From assembly GCA_028751875.1 (NCBI GenBank), contig CM054162.1, forward strand, positions 9,492,990-9,556,989: a stretch of 64,000 nucleotides of DNA, in the 5' to 3' direction. This DNA comes from Rapana venosa (taxonomy: Eukaryota; Mollusca; Gastropoda; Neogastropoda; Muricidae). Position numbers and translations under genes: made by a program. This document shows positions 55,497-64,000 of the stretch, one piece after another (position 1 is the first letter of the stretch; each line of letters opens with the position of its first letter). The notes under the pieces were generated by a model that worked only from the letters and a program-made list of their open reading frames with translations, searched no databases and was not told the origin of the DNA.

Positions 55497-56275
55497 ATGG
55501 CAGAATACCAACTGCACATTCTTGGAATCAGCGAGTCCAGATGGACAGGAGCTGGAAAAATTAAGCTAGCATCAGGACAGACAGTGATATACAGTGGAGA
55601 CGAACAGCTACACGAGGGAGGAGTCGCCATCATGATGAGCCAGGACACAGTGAAGTCTCTCATGGAATGGACACCAGTCAACAAGAGGATCATTATAGCA
55701 AGATTCTACTCCAAATACAGACGGATGACAGTCATACAAGTGTACGCACCGCACAACGAGAGGGAAGACCAGGAAAAGGAGCAGTTCTACCAACAACTCC
55801 AGGAAACAGTGGACGGGTGCAACAAGAACGACATCATCATCATCATGGGAGACTTAAACGCAAAAGTGGGAAATGACAACACTGGATACGAAAGGACAAT
55901 GGGTACTCATGGACTTGGGAGACAGAACGACAATGGACAGAAACTATGCGAGTTTAGCCAGCTGAATGGATTAGTTATCACAGGAACTCTATTCCCACAC
56001 AAAGACATTCACAAAGTAACATGGACATCAGCGGACGGAAGAGTGAAAAACCAAATTGACCACCTATTGATCAGCGGACAGTGGAGATCATCAGTACAAG
56101 ACTGCCGAGTACAGAGGGGAGCAGATGCCAACAGCGATCACTACCTGGTGAAGACGAGGATCAAGTTACGACTCAGCTCACGCAGAAACAACAACAACAC
56201 CGAGACAAGACTGGACGTTGAACGACTGAAGGACGAAGATATAAGAAAGAAATTCTGCAACGCAGTGAAGACCAA
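55497..56275 (+). pseudogene. RTE-clade endonuclease domain (craniofacial-development-protein-2-like)
   Basis: About 260 open codons starting inside the fold: LHILGISESRWTGAGKI (catalytic Glu), GGVAIMMSQ, VIQVYAPHNERE, IIIIMGDLNAKVGNDN (55848-55880, Asp and Asn), HKVTWTSADGRVKNQIDHLL (56020-56080) and ANSDHYLVKT (56130-56155, His). The vertebrate CFDP2 protein carries an RTE-derived endonuclease of this kind, hence the usual database label. The start at 55497 is not a true initiator because the 5' end of the element is missing. The frame continues after the SINE with the duplicated target bases. Confidence 0.85.
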
Positions 56276-56566
56276 GGAGGCACCGTGGTCGAGTGGTTTA
56301 GGCGGTCAACTCGTGATCCAGAGGTCGCGGGTTCGATCCCCGCTCGGCTCGGTGTTGTGTCCTTGGGAAAGACACTTTACTCCTATTTTCCTCACTCCAC
56401 CCAGGTGTACAAGTGGGTACCAGCTCAGCTGGGGAAGTATCTGGCGACAGACTAGCGTCCTGTCACAGGGGTGGTGAAAAACCATCAGTTCGCTTAACGC
56501 TACAGAAACCGGGATAAGCTCCGGCTCTATGGGCCTTCTGGCTCGAAAGAACATACTTTTTTTTTT
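56276..56566 (+). mobile_element. tRNA-derived SINE with perfect 12-bp target duplication and T-run end
   Basis: Flanked by agtgaagaccaa at 56264-56275 and 56567-56578. The head has a tRNA-like A-box (tggtcgagtggtttaggcgg) and B-box (gggttcgatcccc, about 56329). The central domain cacccaggtgtacaagtggg (about 56398) is shared with the 42662 and 43571 SINEs. The body ends agaacatac followed by ten T directly before the duplicated target, not an A-tail. Inserted into the RTE endonuclease, so younger than it. Not a functional tRNA gene. Confidence 0.9.
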
Positions 56567-56578
56567 AGTGAAGACCAA

Positions 56579-58280
56579 ACTCGAAGAGAACAGAACCGAA
56601 ACTGAAGATGTAGAAGAGGTGTGGGAACATCAGAAGAACGCCTACATCAAATCAGCAGAAGAGGTCCTTGGCTACAGAAAGGGGAAGAGCAAGTCATGGA
56701 TCAGTGAGAACAGCTGGAAGCTGATCGATGAGAGGAAGCGCATCAACATAAGAATCAACAGTACACACTCGGAGAGGATACAGAATAGAATGACGGAAAC
56801 ATACAAGGAAAAAGACAAGGAGGTGAAAAGAAGCGTACGAGAGGACAAGAGGAGATGGATGTCAGAAAAAACAGAGAGAGCGCAGAACGCAGCAGAGAAT
56901 GGGAGACAGAAAGAACTGTACAGCATTGTGAAACAGCTCACCAACCAAGGCACTAGACCAGTAGCAGCAGTGAAGAATAAGAACGGGGAGCTGCTAAAGA
57001 ATCAAGAGGCCAGGCTGAGGAGATGGAGAGAACACTTCCAGGAAGTTCTCAACAGGGATGCACCGAATGAACCACCACAAGATGACCAGGGGGAGGTGGA
57101 AGAACTAGACATCTCAGCAGAAGAACCAACCATCCATGAAATCAAGAAAGCACTGAAGACCCTAAGGAACGGAAAAGCACCAGGAGAAGACCAGATCACA
57201 AGATCCAGCAGAGATGCTAAAAGCAGACATTGAACAGACCGGCAAGGAACTCAAACGGATCTTTGACCTCGTCTGGGAAAAGGAGACAGTACCAACACAA
57301 TGGACGAAAGGACTCATATGCAAGATTCCAAAGAAAGGAAATCTTCAGGAGTGTGGAAACTAGCGTGGGATTACACTACTACCCTTGGCCAGTAAGGTGC
57401 TCAGCAAGATCCTCATCAACAGAATACAAGAGGGAGTAGATGCATCTCTCAGAAAAGAACAAGCTGGATTTCGAAAGGGGAGGGGAACTGTCAGCCAAAT
57501 ATTTATACTCAGGAACATCTTGGAACAAGTCAACGAATGGAACGCGACACTGTACATACACTTCATTGACTTTGAAAAGGCCTTTGACTCCATACACTGA
57601 GACAGTCTCTGGATCATCATGCGTCAATATGTAATCCCACAGAAACTCATCCAGATGGTCAAGACAATGTACAAGGACTTTCAGTGCTCCGTCATTGTTG
57701 ACAACGAAACAACAGACTGGTTCCCAGTGATTACCGGGGTGAAACAGGGATGCTGCATGTCAGGATTCCTCTTCCTTCTCGTGATAGACTGGGTGATGAG
57801 AAGAACAGTGGAAGGTGAGATAAATGGGATAAGATGGGACTTCATGAACATGTTAGAAGACCTTGACTTTGCAGACGACATCGCCCTCCTTTCATCAACC
57901 ATGAACCATCTACAACACAAAACTAAAAGACTGGAAGACAACGCAGCAAAGGTTGGACTCAAGCTGAATGGACAGAAGTGCAAGGCCATGAAAGTAAACA
58001 GCAGGAACATCGACGGTCTGAGGGTTGGAGATCAGGAAATTGAAGAGGTGGAGAACTTCACCTATCTCGGAGCAAACGTCACCAAAGACGGAGGAGGAAC
58101 AGCAGACGTCAAGAAGAGAGTAGCACTGGCCAGTGCACAGATGAAACGATTATCCAACATCTGGCAAATGGGAGACATCGGCAGAAAAACCAAAGCATCC
58201 CTTTTCAAGAGTCTTGTTTTGTCAGTTCTTCTCTACAGATGTGAGACCTGGAAATTAACGAAAGGAGAAGAAAACTAGAC
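56579..58280 (+). pseudogene. RTE-clade linker and reverse transcriptase
   Basis: The linker, rich in Lys/Glu/Arg, runs 56579-57000. RT starts with IKKALKTLRNGKAPGEDQIT near 57140-57195. It continues after the frameshift as FDLVWEKETVPTQWTKGLIC near 57265, ITLLPLASKVLSKILINR near 57370, EQAGFRKGRGTVSQIFILR near 57460, FIDFEKAFDSIH near 57562 (motif A), GVKQGCCMSGFLFLLVIDW near 57740 (motif B) and LDFADDIALLSS at 57862-57897 (motif C). LVLSVLLYRCETWKL near 58215 closes the thumb. Catalytic aspartates are intact. Confidence 0.85.
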
Positions 58281-58728
58281 ATTTTCCAAACCAAATGTCT
58301 GAGGAGGATCTTCAAGATCCGATGGCAAGAACACATTGCCAACAAGACAGTCTTGGTAATAGCAGGAGCAAAAAAAATCAGCCAGGAGATTAGAAGACGG
58401 AGATGGAACTGGATCGGACATGTCCTAAGAAAGGACAGGAGTGACGACTGTGCTGTTGCTCTCGGATGGACACCTGAAGGGAGAAGGAAAAGGGAACGCC
58501 CAAAAACAACATGGCGACGAATGGTAGAAGAAGAGCGGAACGACGCAGGCTGGAGCACGTGGAACGCCGCACGACGCACAGCTGCAGACCGGAACCAGTG
58601 AAGGAATGATGTTCAAGCCTTGTGTGCCTCCTGGCACAGAGAGAATTAAGGTAAGGTTAAGGTACCACGGCATCGTCTTTCGTGTCTCCTCCACGACAGC
58701 CAAGGTTACGGGACTGATGATGATGATG

Positions 58729-59005
58729 GTGGTCTGGGCGCTAGTCTTTCGGATGAGACGAGGAGGTCCCGTGTGTTACACAAAATTTTCAACGCACGTA
58801 AAAGAACCCTCGGCAACAAGAGAGTTGTCCCTGGCAAAGTTCTTAGAAAAAAGCCACTCTGGTAGGGAAACAAATACAGTTGCAGACCAAAAAAAAGGGT
58901 GGCGCTGCTCAGGGGCGACGCGCTCTCCCGGGGAGAGCAGCCCGAATTCCCGAATTTCACGCAGAGAAATCTCTGACTTAAAGTGGTATAAATAAACAAT
59001 AAAGA
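58729..59005 (+). repeat. SINE-like domain repeat S, clean copy
   Basis: Starts ggtggtctgggcgctagtct directly after the (GAT)n tail of the RTE. It continues tttcggatgagacg, cggcaacaagagagttgtcc, ccactctggtagggaaac, gggtggcgctgctcagggg, ggggagagcagcccgaattc, and ends in aataaacaataaag. It has no ORF or Pol III boxes that I can identify. This is the cleanest reference for the copies at 23186, 27421 and 45390. Confidence 0.75.
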
Positions 59006-59039
59006 AACCTGACTCCGACTCGAAAAAGCAGTCAGTGGA

Positions 59040-60120
59040 ACCGGGCTGTAGCCGATGGTTGTTTGGAAATGTGTGCTCAACAACAGGAGACAGCAGTGAT
59101 AGATCTATCCACATACGCTCGCAGAGATGGCCATATCATTGCTTCCCTGTGCACAACAAATTTCTTCATTGGAAACCACTGTCCAGGATCTAAAAGACAC
59201 GAAAGAATCAACAGCTTTGGATATAAAGCTGGTCAGTAGATTCAAAGCACAAAGGCAAACTGAGGCTGTTAATTCATATGCAGACGTGGTAAAACAATCG
59301 ACCACTTACCTTAACTAAAAGCCCATTCTCAACAAAAGAGGAAAGACTCGAAACTTTGCTCCTTCCAAACCAAGTAGGCCTAAATCCTCAAACCCAGGAA
59401 AAAAAAGAAAATGAAAACAAAACAAATGATGCCAAAATCGCTGGGATAACGTCAGGGAACCAAATTACGTAACATCTTCTGGTTTCAAACCAGATGATCT
59501 AGAAACTTCAAAAGTAGCAACCTCCAAAAATCCAGATCTGCCTGTGGCATTGGTCGTTCATGATTCAGTGATGAATGGTGTGCAAGCCCACAGGTTAGGA
59601 CGCTCATACAGAATCAAAGTCTTTACCCGCAAGGCACACACCATTGAAGATATTGACAATGCTGTTGAGTCGGCAGTTTCTAGAATCCACTGGAGGCAAT
59701 ACTAATCCACTGTGGAATCAATGACCTGAAAACAAAGGACACTGCAACAGCTTCAAAAGACCTTCTGCTCAAAGCAAAGAGAATCGTTCAAGACCACCCC
59801 AGATGCAAAGTCGTTTTAAGCAAAATAGTGACAATAAGAGACAGAACACTACAACTCAAAAGAGACCTGCTTAACGCTATCCTTACTGATGGCCTTCTTG
59901 AGAACACCACCATATCCACCGTGGCCCACGACAACCTCAGACCCAACCAGGTGTTCCTGAAGACTGACGGAATCCCCCACCAAGAGAGGAAGCAGTGCCT
60001 TGCTTGGGAACATTGGCCGCCATCTTGGGGATCTCTTCTGGGAATCGCCCCGCAGAACGACGAGGAGACCAAGGCACCGTGACTTCCCGACAAGCAGGAA
60101 CACTCTGTTCTACCCTGACC
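59040..60120 (+). pseudogene. LINE ORF1 relic with SGNH-esterase-like domain
   Basis: An ATG at 59127 starts a 63-codon coiled-coil-like piece (QQISSLETTVQDLKDTKES). After a stop and frame changes an esterase-like domain appears: LPVALVVHDSVMNGVQAHRL (HDS at 59559-59567, in place of GDS), then IHCGINDLKTKD (G-x-N-D at 59714-59725), VVLSKIVTIRDRTLQ, and finally TDGIPH (59963-59980) in the position of the SGNH Asp/His block. SGNH esterase-like ORF1 domains are known in CR1/L2-type LINEs. The domain is split over two frames and is dead. It may belong with the endonuclease at 61140. Confidence 0.55.
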
Positions 60121-61139
60121 ACAGGCGTCTGGCGGTGAATTGGGATCCATGGCTGAACCCCTAGGGACCGCTCTATGACTGTTTTTAAACAGAAGTGATA
60201 ACAACAAACTCCCCACCCCCCACCCCCCATGCGCACCCACGCGCGCGCGGCGGCGCGCACACACACACACACACAACACGTGAGCATGCAAGTACATACG
60301 CCCAAACGACAGGCAAGGAGAATCCCTCTGTCCATATAGTAGGCATTGGGATGATGGGTTAACGTTAAAAAAGAAAATTTTGTTTGTTTTGAGATTGTAA
60401 CTTATAGTAATGTTGGGCGCAAACTCAACTTATGGAGTATAATGAATGTTTCCCTTGAAGTTGGCCCAAGTATTATCTTCATTCCCTTTAAAATCATTTC
60501 GATTAGACTACTGACAGAGGCCACATGTGCAGACGTAGGCATGTTTCATTTTGAAAAGTCCATCCTACTTTTATAGATGAAAAGGCCAGCCATGACTGAT
60601 GGCATTGATGACACAAACATGTCCAGCATGCTCTCCACGACCTGGAGAGGAATGGGCTCCACAATGTCAATGTGCCCATGACCTACTGCTCATAAATTTC
60701 AGGGCACTGCACTATATACTTAGGGAGGCCGTCAAGTCATTTGAATATTATTGCATAAACTCTGACATGCCAGAGATTGACTTGTTTTGCTGTACTCTTC
60801 CATGTCATTTGAAGACAAACAAACATTTTGATTTCCTCCCTTCTTTAGGGCCTAGTCTATTGTTACTTTTTCCTCTCTTTGAGATTTATACTATCACACA
60901 CACACACACACACACACACAAGATTACATTTTTGTTTAACCTGAGATTATGTTCTTGTTCAACCTGAGAGTTATTTGTACTTATACAAAAGCTAACACTA
61001 GATCCCCCCTTCTTTATAATGATAAAAACTTGTCCCTTTAACATTTTACAGTGAAACTGTAGATCTGTGTCAACAAATCTACCATATCTGATTCAGCATC
61101 TTGTATGGTTCAGATTTGAGGTTTTAGTCTTACAGTCTA
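60121..61139. other. No gene recognised; GC/CA and CA microsatellites
   Basis: An alternating gcgcgc/cacaca stretch at about 60240-60278 and (CA)n at 60896-60920. A 122-codon open frame (60599-60967) runs through the CA repeat and shows no recognisable motif; it might be LINE spacer. Confidence 0.35.
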
Positions 61140-62700
61140 GATTACTAGAAACAGACTACCCAATCTGAAAAATTACTATTATCCACCAATCCATGAAGAT
61201 GTTGCAAATGATGCTGAAAAGATTCGGGCTGCCATCTATGTGCACAAAGGAATAGAGTATAATGTATGTACCTCGCCAGTTCAACTAATGTACCAAATCT
61301 ACACTCTTGTGCTGCATGCATAAAACTCAGCAAATCTACAGATCCAAACGTTGTTTCGGTATATTTGCCTAAAGGCCCCAATGACAGCAACACAGAATGG
61401 TTACCTACATTGCTAGAATCTAAAAATAAATGGTTAATATGTGGGGATTCCAATGCACACTCCCCCTTCTGGGATAAAGACTGTACATCAGTAACTAGTA
61501 ACCGTTTATTGAAAACATTATCGATTCTTATCTTTTTATGCTTTAATGACGGCAATGTTACAAGAATCCCAGATGTTTCAAACCAAAGACCTAGCCCTTT
61601 AGATCTATCTTTCATTTCTCCATCCCATGTTCCTAACTGTAACTGGGAAATGGAAGGTGATACTTTAGGAAGTGATCATTTTCCAATTGCTATCCCTCTT
61701 AATTATGATTCTTCAGAATATGACGTAGAAAAAGATGTTATCCCAAAGTATAGTTATCATTATGCTGACTGGAATAAGTTTAAAGATATTTTGATACAGA
61801 TAAATAGTGAAAATATTAAAAGTAATGATATTAATATTTTTTATGCCAAGTTTAAAAAGTTTGTACTGCAAGCAGCTGATAGCTCTATCCTTAAGTATTC
61901 ACCCATGAAGTCGAAAAAGCATTCCGGAAATATATGGTGGAATCCTGCATGTCAAAAAGTTGTGAATGACAAAATAGCTGCCTATAAAGTATATTTAAGA
62001 AATAAAACGTCAGAAAATCATTTTCTTATGAAAAAAGCAAAAATGCTTTGTGATAAAAGTGTTGAACAAAGCAAATGTCAATTTTTGTTTTCCTTTTGCT
62101 TTCAAGAAGTTACCACTTATAATGATTTGCAAAAGGTGTGGAATAAATTTAAAGACATGAAAAGTGGGATTAGACTTCCTAACTGTCCCATTAAGATTAA
62201 AGACAAGAAACTTCCAACTAATACAGAGAATGCTGAATTGTTCATAGAAATGTTTACAGGAACAATGAGTGATAAACGTCTTTCAGAAAAATGCAAAGTA
62301 TATAGAAATAAAGAACCACAGAAAGACATGTATAAAGACCCTGTAGGAGATGATAATCATTACGTCAATGCTCCCCTAACACTGCAAGAGCTTACAGATG
62401 CTCTCCTATCTCTTGGAACAGAAAGAACATTTGTTGGTATAAATGATATTTTAAATGAATTGTTAAAACAGCTGCTAGAAAATTGGATAATGTTATGACT
62501 AGAATTATTTCAAAGCTGCTGGTCTCAGGGTGTCATTCCAAGTATATGGAAACATTCCATTTTAGTGCCAATCCCAAAGCAGGGTAGATCTAAAAGTTAT
62601 TAAAACAGTTACAGACCTATCATGTAAACCTATCACACAGGAAAACTTATGGAAATTTTTTTAAACGGACTAATGCATTATTGGGATAAAAACAAAATAA
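61140..62700 (+). mobile_element. I/Jockey-type LINE, endonuclease and linker, truncated in RT
   Basis: The first frame (to about 61265) reads ANDAEKIRAAIYVHKGIEYN. After a shift, 61266-62498 is open for about 410 codons: WLICGDSNAHSPFWDKDC (61430-61490, Asp/Asn), SPLDLSFISPSHVP, EGDTLGSDHFPIAIPL (61650-61700, His), then a linker with WWNPACQKVVNDKI. RT begins in broken frames: VIPSIWKHSILVPIPKQGRS near 62530. At about 62700 it is replaced by a minus-strand LINE. The endonuclease N-terminus (first Asn/Glu motif) is missing or unreadable. The S in GDSNAH is typical of I/Nimb-like elements. Confidence 0.75.
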
Positions 62701-62714
62701 TCCCCATTAGCCAG

Positions 62715-64000
62715 GCATCATCTCAACATATCCTGGTCAGGGACACGTTGGCTGGTACCGCACGGACCATGCAGTGGACCGCCAAATGGTTCTGTCCTGG
62801 CTGTCTCAGGAGGTTTGGTACAGTGAGCCGTCACACCTTGATGTTGGATATCCAGGCTTTTGCGTGGTGTCCTTGCCTCCTTCTCTTCCACCATTCCCTG
62901 CAGAATGTCTTTGCAGGCTAGTTATGCCATGTTGTGTGGCCAAACCACTCAGTTTCCTCGTTTGATGTATCTAGCAATGGTTCTTTTTGCAGCCAGTGCC
63001 TCGATCTGCTGCCAGACGATAGTCATTGGTTTTGTGGTCTCTGTAGGTAAGTTCAGGATCCGCCTGAGCACTTTATCTCAAAGGCTTGAATGCGGACGTT
63101 CTAAATGGCAGTAACCTGTCCATGCTTCACAGCTGTTACAAGGCAATGGGATTGGTACGAGTGCTTGTTAGAGTCTGACCTTAGTGTGGTTCGATGTTGT
63201 GGATTCTCCACACTTTGCAGTTTTAGTCAGGAGGAAGTGCTCACGCAAATTATCTTCACCTCTTGTTGACGTCGTGCCTTCTTTGGTGACTTGACTGCTC
63301 AAGGTACTGAAAGTTTCCATCCTCATTATGTCTCGCACTCATCTTGATGCTGGTGGGAGTGTCGTGTGTCTGTTCATAAAGGATCTTGCTCTTTTTCGTG
63401 TGACTCCATACCGTGGGGATTGGCTGATGTTTCCCCTCTGGTGGTGGTCCTGGGGTTTTTTCTTCACTGCGGGCCCCAGATCAAAATCGCTCGAAACGAA
63501 GATTTCGATGGGTTCCTCCATGTATTGTGGTTTGAAGTCAAGGAGGGCCTCCGCTGATGTTCTCCGGAACACGTTGAAAAAAAGGGGGATAGGGCGCCTT
63601 GTCGAACTCCAACTGAAGTCCGGGAAAAACTCCCCGATTTCTCCACCCCTGAGGACTGCACTGTGGGAGCTGGATGACTTTAATCAGGGCCTCGTCGAAG
63701 CTATAGTCTCTCATGACTTCCACAGAGCTTCTTGACAAAATCGGTCGAAGGCCTTCTTGAAGTCAATGAAGTTGTTGTAGAGCTGTACGATGTTGGAAAA
63801 TGCTTCTCTATGGCTTTTTATTTGAAGATCTGCTCGACAGTGCTTCGACCGGGGGCTGAATCCCGCCCGTTTTTCTGATAGGGTTTCTTCTGCTTGTGGT
63901 TTCAGCTGTTCAGGGAAAGCGTAGCATAAATTTTCTTGGAGGGTTATAGATGATTGTTCTGTTTTTTGCCTTCTTCAGGGGCTCCCTTTTTGGAAGTGGG
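62715..64000 (-). mobile_element. RTE-like LINE, RT to 3' end, runs off window
   Basis: On the minus strand the window edge enters RT: a frame near 63880-63830 gives PGRSTVEQIF, 63785-63728 gives FIDFKKAFDRF (motif A), and 63700-63660 gives FDEALIKVIQL. A broken motif B/C region follows. Near 62905-62840 the C-terminal box appears as GHHAKAWISNIKV (expected GRPRKAWI.NIK). The low-coordinate end is a catcatc tail at 62717, i.e. GATGAT on the element strand. Same family as 53995-55485. Smearing starts past about 63960. Confidence 0.75.

Larger units (their letters stand above)
55486..58728 (+). mobile_element. RTE-clade LINE, 5'-truncated at endonuclease, with SINE insertion
   Basis: Begins inside the endonuclease and ends in a (GAT)n tail (58716-58728) after a short 3' UTR. 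The order is endonuclease (55497-56275), linker, RT (57020-58275) and C-terminal box (58353-58601: RRRRWNWIGHVLRKDRSDD, ALGWTPEGRRKRERPKTTW). Known lesions are a SINE at 56276-56566, a frameshift near 57195, a TGG-to-TAG-type stop at 57359-57361, a CGA-to-TGA-type stop at 57598-57600 and a frameshift near 58270. Codon structure is otherwise well kept, so this copy is young. Confidence 0.9.

Noticed and set aside
56279..56350. A functional tRNA gene
   Set aside because: A- and B-box are present but the arms do not pair convincingly, and the sequence is the head of a SINE with target duplication.

Overview
This window is eukaryotic, most likely from a mollusc or another lophotrochozoan invertebrate (inference from repeat style: RTE-, CR1- and I-like LINEs, tRNA-headed SINEs, heavy CT/CA microsatellites). 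It is almost wholly nested, decayed transposable elements. I can support only one host-type gene, a single-exon ankyrin-repeat ORF at 41139-42659. No bacterial operons, CRISPR arrays or intact rRNA/tRNA genes are visible.

Layout. 1-2900: minus-strand RTE-like LINE (endonuclease plus start of RT). 3090-5035: CR1-like LINE 'family A' carrying a 27-base poly-C. 5128-5370: broken piggyBac transposase. 5378-5985: minus RTE 3' end. 8640-14252: nearly full-length LINE 'family T' (L1-type ORF1, endonuclease, RT, zinc-knuckle tail) ending in a (TC)n tail. 16125-19316: minus RTE-like LINE. 19385-19900: second family-T 3' end, again ending in (TC)n. 19895-22070: CR1-like LINE. 22200-27420: low-complexity country with GT-only, AC-only, CA, GAA and poly-G/C blocks. 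30463-35320: third family-T copy (minus), split by a 666-bp TTAA-flanked piggyBac-type MITE. 36245-39395: minus RTE whose sequence looks homopolymer-smeared. 41139-42659: ankyrin gene, followed within about 10 bp by a SINE whose head joins a tRNA A-box to a 5S-rRNA-like promoter segment. 42947-52110: LINE C-terminal scraps, a second such SINE, and three CR1-like LINEs. 52850-53800: I-clade LINE relic with RNase H. 53995-58728: two LINEs back to back, the second an RTE split by a SINE with a perfect 12-bp target duplication. 59040-62700: LINE pieces with an SGNH-esterase ORF1 relic and an endonuclease. 62715-64000: minus RTE-like LINE running off the window.

How the parts fit. LINE family T explains at least part of the striking strand bias of CT microsatellites, because its 3' end is itself a (TC)n tail. 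The piggyBac transposase relic and the TTAA/CCCAT-ended MITE show that a piggyBac lineage was once mobile here. Three SINEs with two different heads share one central domain. Several blocks next to long homopolymers look like degraded base calls rather than biology, and comparison of repeat copies inside the window supports this; coding calls there deserve little trust.
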